Assembly (NCBI RefSeq): GCF_910591885.1
Contig: NW_025963548.1
Span: 487,501-551,500, forward strand
From: Bombus terrestris
Taxonomy: Eukaryota > Arthropoda > Insecta > Hymenoptera > Apidae
Reading direction: 5' to 3'
Length of the DNA stretch: 64,000 nucleotides
Numbering within the stretch: the first letter of the stretch is position 1; the number at the start of each line of letters is the position of its first letter. Under the pieces are notes generated by a model. It searched no databases and was not told the DNA's origin. It saw nothing but the letters and a program-made list of their open reading frames with translations. Below are positions 27,395 through 39,012 of the stretch, one piece after another. The translations under genes were made by a program, and so were the position numbers.

Positions 27395-27652
27395 CACTAC
27401 CATTCACAAGTATCTGGACGCTTTTGGTTAACTAGAATTTTACAGAAATGTACGCAATAATAAATTAAAAATCGGAAACAGCACTGACTATGTTTCTTGT
27501 AGAATCAATAAATAATTATACATTTAAATGATCTCTTTAGATCCTCGATCCTTAACGTTTCATACAATTATACTTCCTCAAACATTTATTTCTATTGGGA
27601 AAACTTCAAACCTTTCATTTCATGGGCGTATAGTATAATGAATTGTACAGTG
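27395..27652. mobile_element. Probable Tc1/mariner-like MITE
   Basis: 258 bases flanked by TA on both sides (27393-27394 and 27653-27654). The left end, CACTACCATTCACAAGTATC, resembles Tc1-type terminal repeats. The right end (about 27626-27652), read in reverse, is a diverged match to it, sharing the CACTGTAC/CACTACC start and a GCGT about 27 bases in. No transposase is encoded. The end pairing is imperfect, so the right border is the less certain one. Confidence 0.42.
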
Positions 27653-27991
27653 TAAACGAGATATCGATAATTAGAAATTTTTCAAATATTTAAAAAATTT
27701 AAACGGAGGGGAAAATTAAGTTTGGATATACCCAGTTTGCTCTTGAATTTAATTTATATTGCAAATTGGAAAATCTGAAGATACGTAATTACAAAATAGT
27801 AGCAGATATGCAATTAATAATTCCATTAATCATTATATATAATTATTAATAATTTATATTAATTATTCCATATTGGTTTCTAAATGTCAATGTAATTGTA
27901 TCGTAATATTCTATTATACGCAGTTATGGCAATTATAAAGAATAAAAAGCTTGCAGGTTCATTTAAATAACTCTTTGATTAAAATACATTT

Positions 27992-28070
27992 TATATCTAT
28001 ATACTAGTCTATATACTTAGTCTATATACCTAGTCTATATACTTATAAAGTCTATATACTTTAGAACTGC
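27992..28070. repeat. Short minisatellite, TAGTCTATATACT units
   Basis: About five imperfect copies of a 13-17 base unit of the form TAGTCTATATACT, the last separated by an inserted ATAAAG. Confidence 0.7.
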
Positions 28071-29420
28071 TGAGCACATAAAATAAAGTATCAAATGTTT
28101 TCTTTTTTTATAAACACTGAAACACGTTCAGATATCTCATAATGTTAGTGGTATTTAGTATATTCGATTATTACAAGCTTTCTTTGAGATAGACACGAAA
28201 TCCATTAAGATTTTGCGTCGACGGGTCTTATTCCTCTTCCCTCGGGACATTCATCGACCAATGTATTTTCCTTTCATGCTGTATTTTCCTTTTGCGTTGG
28301 CACGGAGACCAGACTGTACCGTGTATACCTTTATAGCAATTTCAACGAAACGCCAAACCCGCTTAGGGTATCCCTATTTGCTTCCTACTTAACCAAACCA
28401 GAGAGGATGGCATAACGATTGGTAAATAAGCGGCAAATCTGGACAACCCACTATCGTTTTGTAGCTGAAGCATGTGGGTTATGAAGATGACAGTGATTGC
28501 GGGGCGCCCATTTTATTCGTTTGGACGGAACAGGGTCAATCATAACTTGGTGACAGAAGGAAGGGTGGTAAAATTTCGGATAACCTGAAGAAGATGCTGT
28601 TCCAAAAATACCACAAAATTATCTCTCTCTCTCTACCTCTCCCTTTCTGTTTGCTTGTTTAGTAGAGACGATATAATTGGAAAAGAAAATGAATGGAACA
28701 CAAAAAAGGAAAAATAGATAGCAAACAGGAAATGATGAAACACGAATCTGTGAACATACGTATCACTGTCAATTGATCTAGTTAATCCGACGACAAAAAC
28801 ATCAACGTTTTAAACCGAGATAAAAAGGATAAAATAAATATCTATCAAACGAGTTGAATATATATAAACCACGAAGCTTCTGTTTATATTTCGTTTGGAA
28901 TTGAACGGTTGAAAGTTGAATTTGAATACACTGAAATTTATCAGGACTTTAACGAAACGATTGTGAACACGATACAAAGGACAAATCGCAAGTATCAGTG
29001 AGGAAAACGAACCATCGAGCAAATCGAGAATTAATAGGATTAATTGTTACAACGGCGAGTCAATATCTCTGCTTACCTCGAAGCTTGTTGAACGAAGATC
29101 TTCTCCTTTCAATGGATCCTGTTCCTGGCTCTATAATTTGATTAAAAGTCCGTCTTTTTATCGTAATCGATCAAACGGACCTCCAGTAGCAGCTGTATAC
29201 CGACAGGATCCATTTCTGCGTTGTAGATGATTCGACACTTGCAAAATTATATTCACGCTGGAAAATTGATCGACACTCCCGATAGACCGAAATTACATTG
29301 GTATATGCGGCGAAATTTTTACAGTAATTTAGAAGCGAAGCATATTAGAGTAATTCGTCGATTAATCGCGAGCAAAGGCTACGAAATTTCCAACGGAAGC
29401 ATAAATTAACCAAATATATA

Positions 29421-30424
29421 TGTCGGACGCATGTCAGGATTGTGGGTGGGGGTGTTCGGTGTATCTTCGTTGGAATTAGCCATAGGTGCGATGTAACAAT
29501 GGTTGAGTTTATTGACACAAATTAGGGAGATTTACAGCGTCGATAGATAATCGCAAGGTTTCGATATTCGCGGCGCTATGACAATGGTCTCGGCTCCGGC
29601 AACGTTTCCGCGGTCAACGGATACTGGACTTTACCCTTCGTTTGCGTCTAAGTCACACTATATGTTAGAGCACGGGGGCAATTATTTCGTATACGAAAGA
29701 CAGGTCGATTACTGATGAGATCGCACTAGAGAGTGACTCTCCGTCGCGGTGACGCTGTCGAAGAAAACTATGATGGGTGTGCCTAAGGGCACGAGATCAT
29801 CGGATTCGCGGAGAAAAGTCTTCGCTCAAAGGGTGAGGGAAATTGACGTTGCTGTTAATTGGTCAATTTCCATGTTGGTGGTTAGAGAAAGATATTAGCT
29901 GTCCTTGGGGAAAGTTGCTAGCGAGAAGCGTCGTTCGTGGAAGGATAGATTTCTCTTATCTTCCCGTAGTTGGGACACAGGCCATTTGTCTATTTGAGAG
30001 ACTTTTCGTAATTGAAATTTAATATTCGTAGCGGGTCCTCGCCCAGCTAAACATATACTGTGAAGATGCGTTGGCATCTGGCAATCGTCTTACCCGAAGG
30101 ACAAAGTCTGCGTGTGGCGAGCCACGGGACAGAAATCGTTGAAATGTTTACCGTCGTGCCCCGTCCCAAGTATTTCTTTTAAGGAAAGCTATAGAGTTAC
30201 TTCATGCCTCTGTTAGATAAAACGTTCATCCCTTGACCGCGACTACGTTCGGCGACCGGTTGTCACCTCGAGCCCGAGCTCACTATCATAAATTTCGAAT
30301 AAGTACAGTCGGATCGAATTACAACAGTTTCTTAGTGCGGCTATGATGAAATCTGGGTTACAGCGCTAAGGGGGTTCTCCCACCGCTCCAAAGGGGAGGC
30401 TCCGGTGTTCTTTCATCTCCGACA
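29421..30424. mobile_element. Solo LTR, family 1, copy 2 (inverted relative to copies 1 and 3)
   Basis: 1004 bases between TGTCGGA and TCCGACA, flanked by TATA (29417-29420 and 30425-30428). It aligns in reverse to 23455-24395 and 51592-52507; for example CCGCGACTACGTTCGGCGACC near 30238 is the reverse of the CGCCGAACGTAGCCGCGG block near 51671. The conserved hairpin is present with one G-T pair (GGTGAC/GTCGCC read in the copy-1 sense). No coding region. Confidence 0.78.
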
Positions 30425-30435
30425 TATAAATTAAC

Positions 30436-31130
30436 GCAATTTCCTATCTCACCATCGATTCACAATACGAGTCGTGTACGAACGAATTGCGATCGCAACC
30501 AACGAAACTCGAAGATTAAGAGATTAGCGGAATTTTATTTTTTCGTGTTACTCGTTTCGACGTGGCAGACTTGAAATCCTCGTTACATATTAATGAATCG
30601 TTCACGAACGTCCCAAGATCGCGACCAACGAAATTCGAAAACTAAAAAATTAGCGAAGTTATATGTTTTTGGCACATTTGCCAATTATTTCTACGCGAGA
30701 AACTAAAAACCTTCGTCACATGTTAACGAATCTACGAACGTTTCGCGACTAACGAAACTCAGAGCCGGAATTTTGTTTCCTTCCTTCGTTTTGTCGTCGT
30801 CGTCGTTCGGTCGTCAATCGTTTTGACAGGAGAAACTTGAAATCCTTGCCACGTGTTATTGAATCTACAAACGTTTTGCCATCCACAACTATCGAAACTC
30901 AAATATCAAAAAATTTGCGTATTTCTTTTTTCTTCGTGCAGTACGATTAGCAATTATTTCAGCACAAAATGCTTGAAATCTTCGTCACGCGTTCGTACAC
31001 AATTCACGGTATAACATTGTACAACTGGCGATCGTAACTATCGAATCTTGCAGACTGAAGAATTAGCGTGCTTTTCTTTCTTCTGAACACGGTTACCAAA
31101 CGTTTCGGCGCGAGGAACTTGAAATTCTAC
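30436..31130. repeat. Diverged tandem repeat, period about 133-146 bp, roughly five units
   Basis: A repeating order of words is visible: TTGAAATC, then a (C)TTCGTCAC/CGTTACAT type word, GAATC(T)ACGAACG, AACGAAACTC, a TTAGCG word, TTTTCTTC, CAATTATTT, back to TTGAAATC. Anchor positions of the TTGAAATC word are 30571, about 30704, 30837, 30973 and 31119. Units have drifted heavily, so the array is old. It begins just after the LTR ending at 30424. Its function is unknown. Confidence 0.6.
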
Positions 31131-31739
31131 AACTGTATGCGTCACAATTCGATGTGTATTTGTTGGTTGTTGTCACTTACCATAGGAATTCTAATTGAAT
31201 TCCAAGTGGATTCGCAAACGCAACAAGGAACGCGGCGCTGCGTAGTCGTAATCTGGTCGATTCTAGAAATTCCTGGCGTGGTTAATCCGCCGGAGCGACC
31301 ATCGGTGATGATGCTGAAAGAAAAATACGGTGGAGGATGCAAAATAAATAACGCCTCTGTTTGGCTACTGTTGCGTCGTATTGATTTAATCCGGATCGAC
31401 CAAATGCAACAGATGCATTCCTACGGGAAATCATTGCCACTTATGAACGCGTGCTCTCTTCAGCGATTCCAAATTCGCGCGGAATATTTACCCTCGCGCG
31501 GTTTATGTGTACTCTTAATTCATTATATCATTTGCACGAATGTTGCATCCATGATAATGTAATTAACCTTAACCGCCATTACAATTATATTAATCCACCT
31601 TCTGCCATTACAATTATATTAACATTCCATGAATATCATCGTAACAAATCAAGAATCTATTTAATGCACCGTAGCTGTAACATTTCTATGCGAACTTATA
31701 TTCAGCGATTCCTTATCGGTAGAATATATTAATTTCCAT

Positions 31740-32068
31740 CGAGATCTGATCGATGGAATGAATTATGCTTGGTTACCGCGTGACGGCCACCTCGACATCA
31801 ACGTGGTAAACGACGTCAATGGTGAAACTCGATCAGGTTGATCGAAATCGAAGGATCACCGATTCACAGGGGTAGCTTGCTATATCGCGACCGGTCGACG
31901 GCCGGTGGGGGTTGATTCCTGGGTCGCACTTTCTGGTGTGGGTAGAGCAACCACCGCCAGTAGTATCACGGTGACGAGCAGACGCGGTTGTCTTCTACCT
32001 TTCTCGCCGATTTCTTGGTTTTCGTTCAGTATCCGCTACGGCCACCCTCGAAACGACGTTCATCAATT
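31740..32068 (+). other. Possible non-coding first exon, GC-rich island ending in a good splice donor
   Basis: This stretch is clearly richer in G and C than its surroundings and ends in ATT|GTAAGT at 32069. A TTCAGT initiator-like motif occurs near 32023. No clear open frame runs through it on the plus strand. On the minus strand a short frame encodes a signal-peptide-like hydrophobic run (LLVTVILLAVVALP) but has no ATG. A 5' UTR exon is possible; a cis-regulatory element is equally possible. Confidence 0.22.
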
Positions 32069-32069
32069 G

Positions 32070-35000
32070 TAAGTAAATTGTCACTATTCTACGACACGTA
32101 AATTCCTCGAGACATTTGAATCTTCCCTCCCGGATTTTCGCTCCGTTTGTCACTTTGCCTCCTTTTGTCCTTTCGCGCGTCTTGTGTGATCAATGACGGG
32201 ACGTGGAAATCAAGCGTAGATCAAAGTAAAAGTGAGGAAAAGTTTGTGTAACGATACTCTGCTCTATTGATATTTCTAGGTATGTGTGGAATTTCTGGCG
32301 CTCAATTCAAAAATAAAAGCTGCACGTTCGATGGGTAAAACAGTCGATCAACTCCTAACGTTCCGACGCAGTTACGTTGCACAAAGTGTACATTTTAATC
32401 GATAAACTTGCATGTATCGCGTAAATGATGTTTTTGTAAAAACGGTGCGTGCTTTTCATCGATTTTATTGGCTACGGGCAATCTGTTCCATAGAGTCTAT
32501 TTAGATTAAACCACAGTTTTTCGTCGCGTGAGACCAGACCGCAGCATCTAACAATGCGATGTCTATAGTCACGTCATTGCATTACACGCCCCCCTCGTCG
32601 GTTAAACGATCAATTTTAATTACGCGCACGAAATTGTGCCGCTAATTTAACGAGTAACTGACATGCCAGATCTCGTCACTAATCTTCTTGTTCGACACTC
32701 AACGATGTCTCCTTCGTTTTATTCAAATTGTATGCAAATACGCGTTGGATAGTTATCGCTCCGACGAAGTTACCGCGCGGACCACGACATCTATGTTCGA
32801 TATCAACGTGAAAATTCAACGACACGAACTTTGAATCGGACACAAGAGGTTAGGAATTTGCAGTTTGCTTTGCATTTTCTAACTAATATAACTAGACAGA
32901 AGCTGAACTATCTAAGGATGATAGAGCGGATGTCTATTTCTGGAAATTGAATTATTATTTTATCGCTAGATAAGAAGAAACATTCACTGGCGAATACTCC
33001 CTTACACTCACGCATGCACTAGCTGTACACACATGCACATATCTTAACCTAAGCCTACGTGTCTCGTAAGAACTGTACCATCTCGTTGTTGTCTGCTGAT
33101 TTTAAAACTAAACAGAAGCTGTATTCCTTTAAACTATTTACAATGTAACATTTATCCTAACTCATACATTAACGCTACAATTAATAAATTCAAAGAACGC
33201 CGTGTCGGGGATAGCAGAGCGTAGGTAGAGATTTCTACCAAAGCTATTAGTCGAGAAATTCTGATTAATTAACATTACAAGTGGCAATTTCCTAGAGAGA
33301 AACAAATCAGAATTATTTTGTCGTGTTAGAGTACGTAGGGGTATTTTGTAATTTGCATTTATCCGGTATAACTTAATATATGGAAATTTATATTTCTATT
33401 CGTGCTTTTAAATTTTGTTCATTATATTTGTCTTAATCTTGTTTCGATTAAGATTTTCATTAGAATATTTCTATACGAGTCTACCGTGTTATCTGTGTGA
33501 CAGATTCAATAACAAATTAGGATTGTTCTTTCGAAATAGAATTGTGACACAATTGTTGAATAGGAAATTTTCTAACTTGCATCCTTGTGGTGAAAAATTT
33601 ATATGCTTTTCAATCTGAAAATTTTACTTAAAGGAAACTCGCCTTTCCTTTAGAACTTATGCTTTTCGTTGAATTTTGATCGATTTTCATTGTGAATTAC
33701 TACGCTAATTTTGTGCAGAGAAACAAACACAGATTTGTTCTTTTGATAGAGATCTGTTTTATGTTAAATGAAAAATTCCTACGTAAAGGTTTCGTCCATG
33801 GCATTTTCCTACCGTCTTGATCGTTGAACCTCGATCGATAGAACGTCTCTAACGATATTTTAACATTCCGGTTATTTTGATAATTGAACGTTCCACGGAG
33901 AATGATTCTCCATTACTTATTATCGTGTTTGGCCTCCTTGCTTCCGTGACGATCAATATTTGGATCGTCGCTTGCTTAGGATGCTTAAGGTTAGATTAAC
34001 TCGTATTTTTATGCGTCCCCAGCTCGCGTTATCGGATCGCGCACCTTTTACGACCAATTTCCCGTTTCTTTCCGGCATTCTGCACCCGATCGCCACATTT
34101 ACGGCGTCGAATCGATGAAAATGTAACACAAAGGTTGCAAAGATGGACGACGAATTACGTAACACAAAGGTTGCCAGCACCGACGAAGAATTCCGTGATG
34201 CATTCAGACAACGCGTAAGAAACCGACTCGTACTCTCTCAGAAGCACTTTCGATTAATTTAACATCGAACTGGTCTATGAAAAGCTTTCAGAAATTACAT
34301 TATTTAGGAAACCGGTGGTGAGATGCATTCGCGATTCGAACGAGATCAAAGGAATTTTCTCGAATCTTCTAATTCGATTTTAGAAAAATACGATCGCGAG
34401 CTGCCTTTATTGTTACATCCTTGCGTTCGTATTGTCGCACGTATATTCTAAAAGTGTCACAACTGAAAACTATGAGGAAAGAACACGATAAGTTTCTTAT
34501 TCTCTTTTGATAAAAAACAGCTTTATAATTCAGTACGCCGTCGATCAGCCTATTACCTCAATTGCTTTTTGACTCTGGAAGTAAACATACGTTTCCCCAT
34601 TCTCTTCGCAAATTTTCGAAATTTATCTTGTTTCATTCGTTTATTCATACGGGCAATACTCTTTGATTTAAGCATAATCAACACGAACATACATTTATCA
34701 ACGTTTTACGGTTTTATCCACTTTACCCGGAAACACCTGCGTATCTCGAGAACAATAAAATAGATATTACACGATTTCCAGGGGTTTATCATGGTGATGT
34801 TTATTTCACCCCGAAGAGTCCTTGAAAAGCCCAATATTTTCTTATTCCACGTTCCTGCAACCACCATACAACATCAAAACATTTTCAGAACATTACCTGC
34901 TTCTACTACTACGTACTTTCCGCATAAAATATTATCGAAATATTAAATCTCAAACTTGATATATCGACATTATTGGCGTTATCCATTTCTCCGGTAGACT

Positions 35001-35664
35001 TTATACATCATTGATGGTTCTAAAAAGAGCTGTTTATGCGAGTACGTGTGTATGCACCGAAATACTATCCCTGAAACGACTAGTCGTTTCTAGATGTTTA
35101 ATACAACTTCGCATCCTTCTTAAGAATTAATGTCCGGATATGGGTTTATGCAAAAAATATAAATAAGAAGCGCTTCAACGTCAGTTATGAAAATATGAAA
35201 AAAAAAGAATATAGTTCCCATTTAAAAAACACAAGCGTTACTTTCACAGGGCTTTTCAAAGTTATTCCAGCATAAAATAAATATCGGCATAATATGACCC
35301 CGTCAAAATTGTATAACATTTGCCTGAAAATCAATTTTCTTGTCTCATCTATAGTTTTCGAAATATTTCCAGATAAAACTGACACACTGTATAATTGGAA
35401 TATGGCGTTTGTCATACGTGATACAAAGACGAAGACGAATGTCAAGCGTTTTAAATGTATTCTTATAAACGTGGGCAACGATTTACAGAAAAAGCGTAGC
35501 TGGCGCGTGAGCGAGTGGCGTGGTCACATATACGTTTAACACAACTAAATATCGGATGTATAGAATAAGGGAAATTTTCTGAATGTCCCCGGAGAAACAT
35601 CGAGCTCCGATAGCTGCAGAATTTCCCAGCAATTTATAATATAGTCGTTTGCAATTTTGAAGAC
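32070..35664. other. AT-rich intergenic DNA, nothing recognised
   Basis: No gene, RNA or repeat I can support. The 164-codon frame at 31068-31562 just to the left, and short frames at 33415-33618 and 34569-34763, have compositions typical of chance frames. Confidence 0.5.
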
Positions 35665-35699
35665 AAATGTAGTAGCGTATACTGCCCTCCCAGACACTC

Positions 35700-36555
35700 T
35701 GTATTTTCGAGCTATCGCGGGGAGACGCGGTCGTTAGAATACGCGTCAACGGGAGTCGTAAATTCCCGTTACGATTAGAATGATCGACACCACGAATAGT
35801 TCGATCCCCGTATTTCGATTAAGATAATAGGGGTGATTCAGGTATGATAACACTGTGGCTCACAGAGTTAAAATTTATATTTCCAACACTTAGTATACAC
35901 GATTGAATAGATATAAACACTTAATAACTTAGAACGGTATGAGACTTAATGTTAGAAGTTAGGCGTTAGATCTTTGACTGTGGTAGGAAAATGTGAGAGA
36001 TATAGGAACGGTGAGAGTTATAGGGAATGCAGGAACTCTAGTCACCGTGAGAGACGATGGAAAACTCTGAAGCTTATTCTAATGTGAATAAGGAGGAAAG
36101 CTTGGTATGGGTGTGCCCTTTGAACGAAGAACGCGGATTCGTTGCTTACATTTTTAGTTAGTAGAGTGAGGGCAATAATCCGCGATGTCGATTGGTTGGG
36201 ACCAATGTTAGGAAGGAAGAGAGGAGGAAGAAACCTCCTACCAACTTGGGTCCTAGGCGACATTGTTTACAGGGAAACTCAGATTTTTCGTTAGGTATAT
36301 CTCCGCTTTCTTCGTAATTCTTAAGAGCACATAATAAACCCAAGGACCTTTCTAAAAACCGGCCGAAAATACTTCTGGAATTAGAAAGTCTCTTCTGGCA
36401 AACAGATGTGCTTAGACCATGTGTGCGAACAATGCAGCTAGAATTGCAACTTTATAGTGGGTCCTTGGGCCTATGGAGTGTTAGAAGGACGGCAGGTAGA
36501 CCGGTGGTTGGCAAGCCGCGCGGGATGGCGTGCAGATGTGTTGCGCGACAGAACA
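35700..36555 (+). mobile_element. Solo LTR, family 2, copy 2, nested in the Jockey-like element
   Basis: 856 bases starting TGTATTTTCGAGC and ending GCGACAGAACA, with a 5-bp duplication CACTC at 35695-35699 and 36556-36560. It contains AATAAA at 36333-36338 and a single copy of the 72-bp unit. The insertion splits the codons of the Jockey endonuclease, so it is the younger of the two insertions. Confidence 0.85.
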
Positions 36556-38876
36556 CACTCCATCGCCAAAGAAGACTTCGACTACTTCCTGGACACCCTG
36601 GGCAATAGATTCATAGCCGGACGAGACTACAACGCCAAACACACCCAATGGGGCAGCAGACTGGTTACAGTAAGAGGCAAAAACCTCCTCAACAGCATAA
36701 TAACCAACAACCTCAACTACCTTACCACATACGAACCCACACACTGGCCCACCGACACAAACAAAATACCCGATCTCCTTGATTTCCTCATAACTAAAAA
36801 TATCTCGTCAAGACACGTCCAAATCAATTCCTCGGCTGATCTCTCCTCTAACCATTTCCCCGTGATAGTAACAATCAGTTCAACTATCATCCAGAATACA
36901 CCTAATGGCTCCATTCATAACCAACACACCAACTGGCAGCTCTTTAGAGAAATCTTCACACACACAACTTCAGCCTCAACTTCACTAAAAACCAATGAAG
37001 AAATCGAAGCAGCCACGGAATACCTAAACACGAGCATAATAAACGCTATCCGCTTCTCCACACCGGCAATAACGTCCATCAGCAAACACGAATATCCCCA
37101 GTACATATTAAAAAAAATAGCAGAAAAACGTAGACTAAGAAGAGTATGGCAGACCCATAGAACACCGGAGGACAAACGCAAACTAAACAACGCAACTAGA
37201 AAACTATCCAAAACCATAAAAAACTACAATAATGACTGTTTTCACAAATATCTCGCCAGCTTATCCCCCACAGCCGACTCCAACTACTCACTATGGAAGG
37301 CCTCCAGGAAACTCACGCGCCCCCCACAAATAATACCTCCAATCCGCCGCCCGCAAGGCGGATGGGCGCGTAGCCCTATAGAAAAAGCCAACCTATTCGC
37401 CAAACACTTGTCTGAAGTATTCAAACCCCATTCCTCCGTAGCTGCTGCAGACGTTACCGAATACCTGCACACTCCCTTCCAAATGTCCCCTCCTATTGAG
37501 CCCTTCACTTCTGCAGAGATTAAAGAAGCAATCAGTCGCTTAAACCCCAAGAAAGCAGCAGGTCACGACCTAATAGGAAATAAAGCAATCAAGGAACTTC
37601 CCATAAAAGGGATTGCACTCGTCGCATCAATCTTTAACGCTATCCTCCGCCTTCAACACTTTCCCAAGGCTTGGAAAATCTCACTAATCACCCTCATCCC
37701 TAAACCCGGTAAACCAATATATGAAACCACCTCTTATCGCCCAATCAGTCTTTTACCTACCCTGTCTAAACTATTCGAGAGGATGCTCACGAATCGTCTC
37801 CTCCCACTCCTAGAAGAATTGAAAACACTCCCTGACCACCAATTCGGCTTCCGAAAACAACACTCAACAGTAGAGCAAATCCACCGCATAACCCACATGA
37901 TCAGCCAAACCCTTGAAAAGAAAAAATACTGTTCAGCGGTATTCTTAGACATCCAACAGGCATTCGACAAAGTATGGCATGAAGGGCTACTCTACAAGAT
38001 CAAAAAGATCCTACCCCATCCATACTACTCCATCTTAAAATCCTACCTAACCAACAGACAATTCATAGTTAAATGCCTAGGCGCCTCTTCCGCAACATTC
38101 CCAATAGAATCCGGCATACCCCAAGGTAGTGTCCTCGGACCCCTACTGTTCTCCATCTACACTGCCGACTTACCTATATCAAACGAGGTAACAATAGCAA
38201 CATTTGCCGACGACACAGCACTATTAGCTACCCACGCAGACCCGGCAATTGCCTCATCCACTCTCCAGCGAAGTCTCGACACCATGGAAAAGTGGTTCCA
38301 AAAATGGGGCTTCAAAATAAACGAAAAAAATCCTCTCATGTAACCTTCACGCTCCGAAAACAAACCTGCCCCCAGGTCACCATTAACAACACAATAATCC
38401 CAAGCAAGGACTCCGTAAAATACCTGGGCATGACCCTGGACAGGAGGCTAACTTGGAAAAAACATATCTCAGAGAAATCAAAGCAATTAAGGGAAAAACT
38501 AAGAAAACTCTATTGGCTCACGGGCCGACGCTCCAAACTAAACATACAGAACAAAATAACCCTCTACAAGGCCGTAATAAAACCTGTCTGGACCTACGGA
38601 ATCCAACTATGGGGAACAGCAAGTAATTCCAACATTGAAATACTCCAACGCTTCCAATCGAAAACGCTAAGATCCCTATTAAATGCACCCTGGTATGTTA
38701 CCAACGAATCAATCCACCGTGACCTCAAGATACCTACAGTCAAAGATGAAATACACAAGTTCAGAAGCAGATATAACACAAGAGTCAACAATCACCACAA
38801 CCCACTAGTCACCCAACTACTGGACACGACGGACCAGATCCGCAGACTAAAAAGAAAATACCCTCTAGATTAAATC
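36556..38876 (+). pseudogene. Jockey-like ORF2 remnant (endonuclease fragment plus reverse transcriptase), frameshifted
   Basis: Endonuclease fragments are readable: FIAGRDYNAKHTQWG, LDFLITKN, and SSNHFPV. In active Jockey elements the last is S-D-H; here the Asp is Asn, so catalysis is probably lost. Reverse-transcriptase blocks are clear: AGHDLIGNKA, SYRPISLLPTLSKLFERM, HQFGFRKQHSTVEQ, AVFLDIQQAFDKVWH, GIPQGSVLGPLL and FADD (about 38200). In the run of seven A at 38324-38330 the frame is lost and a stop follows at 38341; the C-terminal part continues in another frame (VKYLGMTLDRRLTWKKHI...) to a TAA at 38874-38876. The frame is open elsewhere, so inactivation is not very old. Confidence 0.88.
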
Positions 38877-39012
38877 CTTAGTTTCTACTAGAACCAACAA
38901 TACAAAACTATTATAATCCATGTCATTGTATCACGCCAAACTTAGTTACTAAAAATTCTCAACGAGAATTGATTGTAAATATTCGAATAAATAAAAAAAA
39001 AAATGTAGTAGC

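Larger units (their letters stand above)
26624..29416. other. AT-rich intergenic DNA
   Basis: Very AT-rich. It contains the MITE and minisatellite listed separately, a T run at 27367-27377 and a short CT-rich run near 28622-28650. No coding region is supported; short open frames at 28810-29022 and 29227-29409 lack recognisable motifs. Confidence 0.5.
35677..39002 (+). mobile_element. 5'-truncated Jockey-like non-LTR retrotransposon, interrupted by a solo LTR
   Basis: Flanked by the 10-bp target duplication ATGTAGTAGC at 35667-35676 and 39003-39012. The 3' end has AATAAA at 38986-38991 and a short A tail. The 5' end is truncated inside the endonuclease (first codons VYCPPRHS). A family 2 LTR with its CACTC duplication occupies 35700-36560, so about 2465 bases are Jockey sequence. 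On removing the LTR, the reading frame runs directly from VYCPPRHS into IAKEDFDYF at 36561. Truncation, poly(A) and a variable-length duplication are hallmarks of target-primed insertion. Confidence 0.88.

Noticed and set aside
31068..31562. 164-codon open frame, the longest outside transposons
   Set aside because: It starts inside the diverged tandem repeat, has no domain, poor start context and no splice support.
35604..35676. Extending the Jockey-like element leftwards because the frame continues (ending CSS before VYCPP)
   Set aside because: The 10-bp duplication ATGTAGTAGC places the true 5' border at 35677; the upstream frame is chance and soon meets a TAG at 35611.
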